A stretch of DNA of 64,000 bases from Anagrus nilaparvatae (lineage: Eukaryota; Arthropoda; Insecta; Hymenoptera; Mymaridae), in assembly GCA_022575985.1 (NCBI GenBank), contig JAKSXM010000007.1, forward strand, positions 10,294,501 through 10,358,500, read 5' to 3'. The notes beneath the pieces were generated by a model. That model made no database searches, had not been told where the DNA came from, and saw nothing but the letters and a program-made list of their open reading frames with translations. Of this stretch, positions 11,743-22,918 are shown in pieces. The position numbers were made by a program, and so were the translations under genes. Numbering within the stretch: the first letter of the stretch is position 1; every line of letters starts with the position of its first letter.

Positions 11743-12756
11743 ATGACGACAAAACTTCAATTTAATATTTTTACAAATTCAAATCCCCATCAAAAAAACA
11801 TAATTAGCTACAAAAGATATGTTGATGACATCTTTATAATATACAATGGTACCAATAGACAAATTGAAAGTTTCAAAAATTATATAAACAAATTTAATAA
11901 AAAAATCCAATTCACAAATGAAATAGAATCAGATCAATCAATAAATTTTTTAGATATCAAAATTACAAAAGATAATGATAAATTGAAATTTTCTATCTAT
12001 AGGAAACCCACAACCATCGATACTGTCATACACAATAGCTCACATCATCCCAAAAATCAAAAACTAGCAGCTTTCAACTCTTCAATTCATAGAGCTTTAA
12101 TAATTCCCATGAATATTGAAGATTTTAACAATGAAATTAATATAATCAAAAAAATAGCCAAAAATAATGGTTACAATATACGATTAATCAACCAACTAAT
12201 AGAAAAACATAAAAATAAAAATAATAATTTAAATCTCACATCACAAAATTCATGCAAAACAACATACATAGGTTAATTATACACTACAGAAACCTCAAAC
12301 ATCTTATGCAATGTCACAAAAAAATATAATATACGTATAGGTTTTAGGACTAACAACAAAATAAAAAAACATCTTAATTTCAACAATAACAAAAAGAAAA
12401 ATAAAAAAGATTTTATTAATAAATCAGGTGTATACAAAATCAATTGTCTTTACTGCGATAAATATTACATCGGCCAAACAGGTCGTAGTTTTTCTAAAAG
12501 ATTTGTAGAACATAAGCCTAAAATAACATCAGACCTCAGTAAAAATACTAATTTTGGACTACACCTGATCAATGAAAATCATGATTGTAAGGACATTTAT
12601 AAACATCTTACACCTATATATTTTTGTAATAAAGGAAAATATATGGATACTTTAGAAGAATTCGAAATATATAAAAATACAAAATTAGACAAAGACAACA
12701 TTCTCAACGATAAATTAATTTTCAATAAAAACATTCAATACGATAAACTATTATGA
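11743..12756 (+). pseudogene. Penelope-like retroelement, 5'-truncated, one stop
   Basis: A single reading frame of 337 codons runs from ATG 11743 to TGA 12754-12756 and is broken only by TAA at 12274-12276. The first part contains the reverse-transcriptase catalytic motif YVDD (residues 26-29), then NFLDIKI (68-74) and YRKPTTID (86-93), the order typical of Penelope-like elements. After the stop the same frame continues with the GIY-YIG endonuclease: GVYKINC near 12427, YYIGQTGR near 12463, then KRFVEH. These enzymes prime reverse transcription at a nick; GIY-YIG is the diagnostic nuclease of this class. The amino-terminal half of the RT (fingers and palm before motif C) is missing, consistent with 5' truncation on insertion. 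The conserved frame with one nonsense change suggests a fairly recent insertion, no longer able to make a full protein. Confidence 0.85.
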
Positions 12757-13140
12757 TTTTAAAACTCCATATATTTCCCTTTAAACTTAAAATACCTTTA
12801 AAACAAGTTTTTTCAATAATTATATAATTTAAACTATTTACACACACATATCAATGTATCTATTGTATCATTATTTATTAAATATGTTATTATTATTCTT
12901 AAATTATACACGTTATACCTCAAAATATTATTTACAAAATTTAGTATTAATAAGTTGCTCGACTACGCAACATGGAAATAAATATTGTTTAAAGTGTTTT
13001 AAAAGTAATTTTATTTTAACTTTCTCATTAATTGAGATAATCCTGAAGATGAAAAGTTAACTTTTCGAAACGCGTCGTTTTGTTATAAAATGACTTAATT
13101 GTAAAAAGAAGAAAAATAAAAAATATTTATAAAAAATATT
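12757..13140 (+). mobile_element. 3' noncoding tail of the Penelope-like element
   Basis: The sequence after the element's final stop includes, at 13042-13076, CCTGAAGATGAAAAG then TTAACTTTTCGAAACGCG. A CCTGAAGATG...CGAAACG block of this kind is, from general knowledge, typical of Penelope-like element ends. I end the element near an A-rich tract at about 13100-13140; the exact border is not determined. Confidence 0.55.
13043..13070 (+). ncRNA. hammerhead-ribozyme-like core in PLE tail
   Basis: CTGAAGA (fits CUGANGA) at 13043-13049 is followed by a perfect 16-base palindrome GAAAAGTTAACTTTTC (13051-13066, stem II) and then GAAA at 13067-13070. That is the conserved core order of hammerhead ribozymes, which are known in Penelope-like elements. 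An unpaired U at 13050 and unclear stems I and III make self-cleavage uncertain. Confidence 0.4.
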
Positions 13141-13236
13141 AGTGTTTTAATTTCAATTTAAATGTGAATTTTAAGAAATAATTCACGCTATAGTATTACT
13201 GTTTAAACCAATTTTATGAGAATATTTTATTTTTTC

Positions 13237-13299
13237 AGATACTTCGCTATGTAAACAAGAAACTTATATACTGTCAAGAATACATTTTACTTGCGAGAA
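13237..13299 (+). repeat. AGATAC-N21-TTATATAC-N18-CTTGCGAGAA module, copy B
   Basis: AGATAC at 13237-13242, 21 bases, TTATATAC at 13264-13271, 18 bases, CTTGCGAGAA at 13290-13299. It lies downstream of the Penelope-like element but does not look like part of it. Confidence 0.65.
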
Positions 13300-13477
13300 A
13301 AATATAAATAAAAATAAATATATGTTTATTTTATTTATAAATCGTTTACAAAATAGCATGCAGTTTTAAATATAATATTTGATTATCTATGTTTAAAATC
13401 TAATATTATAGCAGGAAAAGTATCACTTCAGTTAACAGTTTTTTTCACTATATATAATAAAAAAATACTAAAATTTA

Positions 13478-14045
13478 ACTCATTAACGTTGAAGCAGAGA
13501 GTTTTGGAATTGAGCAAAAAAAATAACTTCCCTTGTAGATACAACTCTTGAAAATATCCTAAAAATAGGGATGAAAGGGGTAAATCGGGCCGCATAGGAC
13601 AAAGTTTAAAAAAATGTCTGAAGAAACGTATCAATTTTTATTAAGAAACGTGTTAACATAATATTTTATATCTAAATTTAAGTAAGTTTTGTATACATTG
13701 TAGTTTTATTCATTTTGATCGTATTTATTTATAATCCTTATCAGGTAAATAGAGTATTTAAAAAAAAAATGAAAATAGTACTTATTTTTTATAATTAAAA
13801 TCATATTCTTGAGTCGAATTGACTGCTAATATAAAACGCACATAAATTTACATTAAAAAAAATATATTTATTCTTTTTTTCAAACTTTGCCATATATATT
13901 ATGACCCATTAATAACTTACCCATTTCATCCCTATTTTAAGGGTATTTTTAATAATTCAAAACTATTATAGGATTCTGAAGGAGCATGTAATTATTTTTT
14001 TTACCTACTTCCAAAACTCTCCGCTTTGGCATTACTAAGTTAAAC
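13478..14045. mobile_element. foldback element, ~0.57 kb
   Basis: The left arm (about 13478-13620: GAGAGTTTTGGAA, AATAGGGATGAAA.GGGTAA, CAAAGTTT.AAAAA) is repeated inverted in the right arm (about 13868-14045: TTTTTCAAACTTTG, TTACCCATTTCATCCCTATTTTAA, TTCCAAAACTCTC). The arms differ by scattered substitutions and indels. The spacer has no coding frame. I infer a nonautonomous foldback or MITE-type relic. Confidence 0.6.
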
Positions 14046-15272
14046 GAATTTGGATCAAAATGTAGATTGGAACCAAAAATCTTAAAACTATGACTAAAAA
14101 AAAAATTATTTATTTAAGGTTTTGATTAAATCAGCATTTTTTAGAGCTTCTTTGATTGCGTAAAGATTTAGATTTATTCTAGATTTATTTTATAATATAT
14201 AATCAGAGGTGCTCAATTCCAATTTGCTCTACAATTGATTTAAAAAATTTTTTTAAATCGTTTTTAAAAAATACAAACAATTGAATACAGTCAATTTGAC
14301 CCATCCCACTCCTCATGTGATGATAACTTTTTTCATATACTCCTTCCTGCATGAACATATTCCATGTTAAAATCTCTGAAAACAATTTTTCTGCACAGAA
14401 ATTATCACATACTTATATAAAATAATTCTTCTACAGAAATAATTTCGTGAAAATAAAATATTTTCTGTTTCAAAAAAATCAATAAAACAAGTTAAAAAGA
14501 AATCCTTCTGCATTAATTTCAAAATTAATGGATTATTACGTAAAAAATTGCCTGAGAAAAATAATCCTTAAACTTTTTAAAATATATTCAAATATATTGG
14601 TTTAAAATTTCTTGCATGTTTAAAAAATTTCATTCAAATATTTTTTCTTTAATAACTTTTTCATCATGAGTAGTATATATTTTATTACTTTTTATTATCT
14701 TACGGGATTCATTCATTAAAAAATTGCATATATACTTTCAAAAACTTGCATATACGCACTTAAATATATATAATTATATCCCATTTATTAAATTAAAAAC
14801 TGTTAAGCTTTAAAAAAAAAGTATTCAATTTAATTCGTTTGTGTTATATTAAACAGAGGCTTTATACTTAAATGATTTTTTTATCACGTCAATATATGAA
14901 GGAGCAATAAACTCATTTTAATATTTTTGTGAATTCATTTTGGAGAATCGCATTTAATCAAATATGTTACGTAATTTTTGAATAAATGAAATTATTTATA
15001 TTTAAAATGAGGGAAAAAATGCAATCTGATAATAAAAAATTGTGAAAATTAGAAAAATTTACTTTTATGAGATTGAAATTAGTCAGTGCTAATATAATGT
15101 CAATATTTTAATTAACGGTAATTATGCAGTTACTATACTTGAATTTCACTTGAATCACACTTGCTTAAAGTTTCGAAAATTTGCTTAAGTATTTAAGCTA
15201 ATTTAATAAAATAGGTATAAAAGTTTCTGCTTGAATTTTGATTTCAAATTCAAGCATCGAATATAGTACTTT
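14046..15272. other. AT-rich noncoding DNA
   Basis: No gene, RNA or clear repeat found. Confidence 0.4.
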
Positions 15273-15684
15273 CGCCAGCCACACTATTTAATGCCATAAG
15301 ATTTCCATGGAAAAAAATGGGTAGTATTTATGTTTTTTGACCCGCTAAACCCGAATCCTGGATCTGTTTTGCAAAATTCGTGGTCAATTATTTGTTATTA
15401 ACAATTTATTGCAAGTTTGACCAAAAATCTAAATGTTAAATATCCTGTAGCAAACATAATTCAAAATTTGGATAAGTATTATACATATTTTGATTCCCTG
15501 AACTCCTCAAACGAGGGTACTTAACATTTAGATTTTTGGCCAATTTTGCAATAAATTGTTAATAACAAATAATTGACCGCAAATTGTTTTAAATAGAGCC
15601 CAGATTCGGGTTTAGTTGGTCAAAAACATAAATACCACCTATTTTTCCATGGAACTCTTATGGCATTAAATAGCATGGCTGGCG
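15273..15684. mobile_element. foldback element, ~410 bp, arms ~180 bp
   Basis: The left end CGCCAGCCACACTATTTAAT continues with GCCATAAGATTTCCATGG. It mirrors the right end, where CCATGGAACTCTTATGGC is followed by ATTAAATAGCATGGCTGGCG. The similarity runs through AACCCGAATC and CAATTTATTGC on both arms, leaving a spacer of about 60 bases. There is no internal ORF. I see no clear target-site duplication. Confidence 0.75.
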
Positions 15685-15934
15685 ACAGGGCACAAAGCTA
15701 ACAGATTTGCAAATAAAATTCAAAAGAATTAAAGAAGTTTAAAAAAATAATCTGTTGTATATTGTATACGTACGACAATTTTAAAAATCCAAATTTCAAC
15801 ATTTTAATTCAAACACATTAATAGATGTAGATGATGAATCAGTTTAAATCAAGAATGATTATTAATTTTAAAGTAGGCCAATATTAAATAAACAATAAAT
15901 AAGCGTATTAAATATCTCAGTGATTGATCCTTAC

Positions 15935-15970
15935 TTATATACCCTAAGAAAGCCACTTCACTTGCGAGAA
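15935..15970 (+). repeat. TTATATAC-N18-CTTGCGAGAA module, copy C
   Basis: TTATATAC at 15935-15942, 18 bases, CTTGCGAGAA at 15961-15970. No AGATAC at the expected upstream place. Confidence 0.65.
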
Positions 15971-16211
15971 AAATTTAATCAAATATATACGAATTTATTT
16001 TTATAATAAAATTAATTATTTATTTATGAGGCTAGGTAAACATTGTATTATAAAAGCAAACCGAAATTCGAAAAACGAAAATAAAAAAGAATTAATGAAT
16101 TTTGAAATTAAATTATTTAACAAAAATTTTACATATCATTTATATAAACCTTATATTCTGTACATCTTTTAAAAATAATATTTTTACTAAAAAATAGATT
16201 TGTATATGACA

Positions 16212-16436
16212 GATTCCACGTCGATTTAGCTCATGTTAAACTGACGGTTTTGCAGATTTAACATATTTTTTCCGAATGTGAGACTAAAAATAAGTCCTTC
16301 TAGATCCAATTTCTGATTTTCAGCAATTGTATTTTTAACAATTTTTTGTAAATTAATAAAAATTTTCAAATTATTGATGCCAAATGCTTATTTTTAATTA
16401 AAAAATATTTTCTTTTTAACCATGTGGCGTGGAATC
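16212..16436. mobile_element. possible MITE with GATTCCACG ends
   Basis: GATTCCACG at 16212-16220 and CGTGGAATC at 16428-16436 form short inverted ends 225 bases apart around AT-rich noncoding DNA. The short arms make this tentative. Confidence 0.3.
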
Positions 16437-17389
16437 CTTTATATAACAGAGATATAAATTTTTTCTTTATATAAAATTATATTTTTTTAAGAAAACAAAA
16501 GTGTTGATTTTAATCAATTGTATATAATTAAAAAATTTTAAAACTTATTTTCCTATTAAAAAATGTTGACCCATTTTATTATTTAAATATATATAATTAC
16601 TGACACGACATACTAATTTAACTAAACTGCTCTTGTCAATTTTATCTTAACATTTTATAAACAGGAATGTAGTTTTGTGTAACTTTTATTTATTTTTAAT
16701 CAATTAAATTCCTTTCTCTATCTACACTATAAGAAAATTAACAATGTCATAATAAAATCAATTATAACAATAATTACTATTTAAAATATTGCATGGAAAA
16801 AAATTTTTTTTTTTGTACTTATTATTTACTTTAAGTTTTATTTTTAACATCGTTTTTTATTATCAAAAATAAATGCAATAAAAAAATATATCGTGAATTG
16901 AATGTTAAAAATAAAAAGTGCAAAAAAATAATGAATCCTTTTTTTTTGTATAAATAATAATAATAATAATTTATTTCAAGAAAAAGATAATAAAATGTCT
17001 CGTGAATCGGTTTGATGGCCTCCCATATAGAAGTCAAGCATAATATGAATACAAAAAAAATAAAAAAACGATTCCAGTTTTTAAATTATAAAACATTTTT
17101 TATTTATATAAAACATTTGATGATATTTGAACAATTTTTTTATTTTCTGTGTGTTAATTTTAAATGTTAAAGTAATTAAGGTAAAATGAGAAATTTTTTA
17201 TTATATTTTTTTTTTTAGGTTTGATTTAATTTAATTTAAAAATTTTGAAATGAATTTTATGTATACTGGGAGTTTATTGTAATGTTGTACTGAGAAGATG
17301 AGTGTAGGTGAAATTTGGGTTTGGGATTGGTTGATATTTAATGCAGTGTTTTTTGAAGAAAAAAAATTACTAAAATAATTTTATTATAA
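16437..17389. other. AT-rich noncoding DNA
   Basis: Includes an AAT trinucleotide run near 16955-16970. Nothing coding is supported. Confidence 0.4.
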
Positions 17390-17536
17390 GCCAATTACAT
17401 AGGTTTTTGGAGCTTCTAATTATGAAAGGGGTGTTAGAAAGGGGTGTTTTTGCTAATTTAAGGGTGTTTAACCAATTTTTCATGTCCGGGACCTTTCTAT
17501 TCGTAATTAAAAGCTCCAAAAACCAATGCCATTGGC
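17390..17536. mobile_element. small foldback, ~147 bp
   Basis: Left arm GCCAATTACATAGGTTTTTG then GAGCTTCTAATTA; right arm TAATTAAAAGCTC then CAAAAACCAATGCCATTGGC. The arms are about 45 bases with a few mismatches. The loop contains a doubled GAAAGGGGTGTT. Immediately downstream (17600-17770) are GGTGACCCAAAAA words resembling those in the other repeats of the window. Confidence 0.55.
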
Positions 17537-20379
17537 CAAATTTTTTACATTAAATTCGAAAACAATAAGCCAAAAAACGTACTAGTAAGAAATTTTTTTA
17601 AAATTTACAAATATTGAAAAACGACCCCCAAAAAGTGATGAGTTTTCATAATTTAAGGGTGTTCGACTCATTCTTTTGGACCATTTTCCATAAAAATGAG
17701 TTTTATATTTGTATTCGGTGACCCAAAAATAAAAAATTTCGTTAAAAAATTTTATGGACTTTTCAGAAACCAAAACTGATTACGAAATAGGGCTCTATAC
17801 GCGATACAATGAAGTATTACCTAAGCATAAGATAAATTTCTCGAACTAACTAAAAATTTTCTTAACTTTGTACCTAAAAACACTAAACCAACAATATACA
17901 CCCATTAAAAAAGTTTAAAATAAAAAAATGAATCAGCAAAAGTGCTTTTATATTTATAATTTAAATAAATAAAAAAAAAAAAATAATAATACAAAACTTA
18001 ATTTTGTATATTATTATATGCAAAAATAAATTTCTTAATATTTCTTCTTTTTTTTTCAACGTTTTTTGCATACTAATTAACATTTAAAATAATTTATTCA
18101 ATTATAAATGTGTCATACATATACATAAAATAAGTGAAATTTATTTTTAAAAATTATTATGAAAATAATAGTTAATTAACCGTAAACACAGTACTTACAT
18201 GATAAAAACGTCTGGGTAAATCTTTTAATTGTAAAATTACTTCTTATCAACAATGACTTTTGTCATTTTTACAATTGTAAAAAAAATTTTAAAAAAATTT
18301 TTGTGAACAAAAAAATAATTTTTTTTATTGTTGATTCAATCTAGTATATTTATGAAGATTAATGTTTTAAGACTTAATTAAATAGAGAGAATCATTAATC
18401 ATTAAATTTAAATGTATTTTAAATAGAAATGAGTAGGGCAAGTTATAAATGCATCAAAGAAAAATGCACTGATGACAATTTGATTATTTTTCATGGATTT
18501 TAATAAAGCTAAAAATAATTTGGCACATTTTTTCTTTGTAATGCTCTATACAGGAATTTTCTTATTTACTGGTAAACACAGCTTTGTTATTAGATTTATG
18601 GAATTTAAAGGAAACAAATTTTTTTAAATAATATACCTAGATCAATTTTTGAAGACTGTAGTTTTTAAATTTAAGAATTTTTTAATTTATGGAAGTATCA
18701 AAAAATTATTTTAATCAGTAAGGATCCAGAATTATAAAGATTTTAAAATTTGTTTGGACCCTTTCGTATATCTTAAAATAATTTAAAATATTTTGTGAAA
18801 ATTCTTACTGCTCATATTGACTAAATTGATTGGTTAAACTGTCTATATATGTCAAAATTTCAGTGTTACTAGTTACTTAATTTTACTATTTTGGGCCAGA
18901 AAATTTGGTTTTTTTCTACTGAAAAATGTTTGCTTGTACCGTGTTCCAGTAATTAGTCCCAAGATTCACAATAATTTCTTCCTGTAAATATTCTTACAAA
19001 AAAAAAATTTGGAAACAAATCCCTCAAAAAATCCTTATTACCCAACCCCAAAAATACCACTTACTCTCTAATCTAACAAAAATGACAAAATAAAATCTTA
19101 ACGACATTTAAAATAAAAATAGTTCATCATTATATTGATTTATATATAATCATTTATTATAATTTATTTTACACTGGACTTTCATTATACAAAATTATAT
19201 TATAATAAATCGTTTATATTGAGGAAAAAAAGACTTGTCTGGAAAGTTAATGAAAGCGTAGGTGTTTTTTAGTTTATAATAAATATAACATTCATTTATC
19301 AAAACATATTTAATATATTATTAAATCCTCTTTTTTCATTTTTAATCCTAAATCGTGATAATGCAATTTTTTTATTTGAATTAAATTAAATATAAAAAAA
19401 GGCTTAGAAATTATTATTATTATGAATGGTCTATATTTAAATTTAGACTGATGTAAAAAAAAATTTTTGTAACAGGAAATTATCAAGTTGTGTAGTCTAA
19501 ACGGTTAAGGTTTGAATCATAAATTTTTACTAATTTTTACTGCAAAATTTATGTACATTCATTTATCGAGTTTATTGAGAATTTCTACTAATGATAAGTA
19601 TATTGCCTAAAACTTAATAAAAATATAATCATTGTTCATTTATATGGGTGGTTAAATCATGAAATTTTATGAATCATATTTGATATTTTCATATTATTTT
19701 AGTTAATTTTTGGCTATGCAACAATTAGACAAAGTTTTGAATAGAAAATATTTTTACGCTGATGTTAAATTAGTAAAAATTCAAATCAATCGAAATTGAT
19801 CCAACAAAAATTATATATATTTTCAACACATAAATCTGACCTACACTCAGACTAACTTCAGAATAAAAAGAAAGATTATTTTTTAATATTTCTCATGAAT
19901 ATTTAACAACTTTTTCATTTATAAAAAAAAACTATTGTATATGAATGAAGGTTGCAAAATTTTAATTATATATATAAAATAAAAATTTGATACAACAAAA
20001 AAAAAGCAAAAAAAAAAAATTTATTTTATTGTGTGTGTTTTTTAAAACATCATTATTATATTATAGAAGGTCAATTTTATATATTTATTTTTCATTTCAT
20101 TTTAAGCCAAAACTATAACTGTTGTTTAGACTACTCTACTAAAAACAACTATTATTATTAAATTTTAAATTAAAAATACTTGTTTCTTTTTTTCCTTTTA
20201 GTTAAAATAAGAATATATGGATTTATTTATCTTAAAGTGTTATAACAAGTAGTAAATTTATTTACAAATCAGTCTAGAATACTAATCAACAGGATGGATT
20301 AGGTCATCTTGTTTTGTTATTTAAGCAATTTTTTTACTATAAAGTGAAGTCTAAACAGCTCTAAGAAAAAAATTCTTCC
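17537..20379. other. AT-rich noncoding DNA, 2.8 kb
   Basis: No gene supported on either strand. A repeat-like piece with AAGGGTGTTCGACTC and CGGTGACCCAAAAATAAA lies near 17645-17740. The rest is A/T tracts. Confidence 0.4.
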
Positions 20380-20543
20380 AAATTCCTGGGGTCTCAAAAC
20401 GTGCTTATATGCAAAAAAATAATCCAAATTTCATACCTATCACAATGGTTTCTCTATGAGGAACCCAATAAAATCTAAACAATATTACATTAATATAAAT
20501 ATGGCGAGAAAAATAAAGTATGGCCCAAATTGCACGTAAATTA
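20380..20543 (+). repeat. interspersed repeat R3, part 1 (split by palindrome)
   Basis: TCAAAACGTGCTTATATGC, ATACCTATCACAATGGTTTC, CTCTATGAGGAACC and TGGCCCAAATTGCACGTAAA are shared in order with 50215-50550. The right half of the repeat resumes at 21966, so the palindrome at 20544-21965 has been inserted into it. Confidence 0.65.
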
Positions 20544-21965
20544 CACAGGCACACACAAAAAAAAAAAGTCATGTACCAGAAGGTAGACCCCATGGACTGG
20601 GGGTTTTTGGTGGTGCTAAAACCGAAAATGGCCATAGAAATGCGATTTAACTAGCCAATTTGCCCCCAGTGCCCCCATGTGCCCCCCAAGGAGGTGAAAA
20701 AATTTTTCTTTTCGAAAAATGAAAATTGTACTATATACTTATGTTTTTTGGGTCGCTGATACCAAATATGTATATAAAAAATGTTTTTAGCCAACACTTG
20801 GCCCTGTAGACCACTTGAGTTCCCCCCCCATTCACCCCCCCCCCCCCAAACGGGTTAAAAATATTTTTCTTAAGAAACCTAAAAGTCAAAGTGTTTTCTT
20901 ATATTTGTTGAGACGCTGAAACCAAAGGTGAATATAGAAAATAAGTTTAACCAATGCTTGGCCCTCCAGAACACCCCAGTGCTCCCATTCACCCCCCCCC
21001 CTCCCCCAAACGGGTTAAAAATGTTTTTTTTAAGAAAATTAAAATTCAAAGTGTTTTCTTATATTTGTTGAGACGCTGAAACCAAAGGTGAATATAGAAA
21101 ATGTGTTTAACCAATGCTTGGCCCTCCAGAACACGCCAATTCCCCCATTCACCCTCTCTCCCCAAACGGGTTAAAAATGTTTTTCTTAAGAAAATTAAAA
21201 TTCAATGTGTTTTCTTATATTCGTTGAGACGCTGAAACCAAAAATGAATGTAAAAAATAATTTCTACTTTAAGTAGAAACATTTAGCCCGGTAAAACCTT
21301 TTGACTTTTAATTTTCTAAAAAAAAACATTTTTAACCCGTTGGGGGGGGGGGTGAATAAGGGCACTGGGATGTTCTGGAGGGCCAAGCATTGGTTAAACA
21401 CATTTTCTATATTCACCTTTGGTTTCAGTGTCTCAACAAATATAAGAAAACACTTTGAATTTTATTTTTCTTAAGAAAAACATTTTTAACCCGTTTGGGA
21501 GGGGGGGGGGGTGAATGGGAGCACTGGAGTTTTCTGGAGGGCCATGCGTTGGTTAAACATATTTTTTATATTCATCTTTAGTTTCAGCGTCTCAGCAAAT
21601 ATAAGAAAACACTTTGACTTTTAGGTTTCTTAAGAAAAATATTTTTAACCCGTTTGGGGGGGGGGGGGGGTTGAATGGGGGCGGGGAACTCAAGTGGTCT
21701 ACAGGGCTAAGTGTTGGCTAAAAACATTTTTTATATACATATTTGGTATCAGCGACCCAAAAAACATAAGTATATAGTACAATTTTCATTTTTCGAAAAG
21801 AAAAATTTTTTCACCTCCTTGGGGGGCACATGGGGGCGCTGGGGGCAAATTGGCTAGTTAAATCGCATTTCTATGGCCATTTTCGGTTTTAGCACCACCA
21901 AAAACCCCCAGTCCATGGGGTCTACCTTCTGGTACATGACTTTTTTTTTTTTTTGTGTGCCTGTG
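20544..21965. mobile_element. 1.42-kb palindromic element of C-tract tandem units
   Basis: The ends CACAGGCACAC and GTGTGCCTGTG bound a long inverted repeat. Its centre is TTTCTACTTTAAGTAGAAA near 21262-21280, with arms of about 700 bases. Each arm also holds direct tandem units of about 175-180 bases: a GGCCCTCCAGAACAC-type start, a C-tract of up to about 15, AACGGGTTAAAAAT, TTTTCTTATATTTGTTGAGA, then AATATAGAAAA. TTA flanks both ends. R3 copies elsewhere (50540) lack the insertion, so TTA is a plausible 3-bp target duplication. The ORFs beginning MAIFGFSTTKNPQS on opposite strands at both ends are the two arms read outward and are not genes. Confidence 0.8.
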
Positions 21966-22130
21966 TTATCCTCCGAGGCGAAGCCAAAAATGGTAAACTG
22001 CGATTTGGACATTCTTTTTTTGTGGCCAAGGGTAATATATTATTTTCTTCCGTCAGAGGCAAGAAAAGCGGCGTTTTCCGGACGCGTAGCGTCCGAGAAA
22101 TTTGCACTTTCTCACCGCTGACGAGAAAAA
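21966..22130. repeat. interspersed repeats R3 (part 2) and R1, inverted
   Basis: TCCGAGGCGAAGCC then ATGGTAAACTGCGATTTGG is the continuation of R3 (compare 50545-50575 and 54970-54990). It is followed by an R1-like GC-rich block (GGACGCGTAGCGTCCGAG, then CTCACCGCTGACGAG) in inverse orientation to 52938-53040. Confidence 0.6.
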
Positions 22131-22209
22131 TGTTTTTTATAGATTTTTGGGGGCGTGTCGGGGTATCAAAAAATATAATATATACAGATACTAATATTAT
22201 TTAGTGGTA

Positions 22210-22918
22210 TGGCACATAAAGATGGAATTTTAATCAGAAGGAATAACGGAGTCCTTAACTAGACTGGCGAGTCACTGTATGCAATTCAAAAGATGAACCG
22301 GTCCTGAAGTAAAGTAAAAACTGTCCCGGGATTTAGGCTTTGCATAAGGTAGAAAGGGAGCGGAGTTTAGCGAGTAAAGGCAAGATAATGCCAAGTCCCA
22401 CACAACTGTCAGTTCAGATTCTGAACAGTATGCGTAACGCATTTCTTTTTTTCCTATACGCAAAAAAAAACAAAGAAAAATTGGTGGTATAGGCACTGAA
22501 AAATTGCGCCTTTGAATTAATGAAGCACGACTTTAAAATATGCCAATAGAAAATTCCATTATTATTAATTGTCTATTAATTCAAAAGCGGCGACATTAAA
22601 TTAATGGATATTCTATTGAATCAATTGAACATTCTATTGGCAAATTTTAAAGTCGCGCGTCATTTTTTCAGTGTGGAAGTCTAATTGCACCGGAAATAAG
22701 TGAGTTTTTTGATAAATTTTCGGATGGCTACTACTTTGGGTAGGTTTGGTTTCAGGGGTAGTAATTCTACGGTTCGAACTGCAACGCCACCGAGCTACCC
22801 AGGCTCTTCAGCGAAACATGCAGAAAAATTACAGCAGCTGACATCTATGAGGAAGAAATTTAACTGCACTTGTGTGACGTGTGCAGTGTGCACCTGCTGC
22901 ACCACCACATTTTTATGA
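22210..22918 (-). mobile_element. GC-richer tract, possible SINE-like element
   Basis: This is one of the least AT-rich stretches of the window, split by a MITE at 22494-22673. On the minus strand at about 22768-22805 it reads TGGGTAGCTCGGTGGC and then AGTTCGAACCG. The first resembles a tRNA A box (TRGCNNAGTGG) and the second a B box (GGTTCGAATCC), but they are much closer together than in a tRNA. A plus-strand ORF (22700-22918, Cys-rich end) overlaps it; I do not regard it as a gene. Alternatives are a noncoding exon or another retroelement tail. Confidence 0.3.
22494..22673. mobile_element. 180-bp MITE with CACTGAAAAA ends
   Basis: It starts CACTGAAAAATTGCGCC and ends TTTTTTCAGTG. Long subterminal inverted repeats (CGACTTTAAAATATGCCAAT near 22530 and ATTGGCAAATTTTAAAGTCG near 22640) give nearly palindromic halves. 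The CACTG ends recall miniature elements of the Tc1/mariner group, but TA dinucleotides do not clearly flank it. Confidence 0.65.

Noticed and set aside
20405..22121. Pair of proteins starting MAIFGFSTTKNPQS on opposite strands
   Set aside because: They are the mirrored arms of one palindromic element; the frames change where the arms end.
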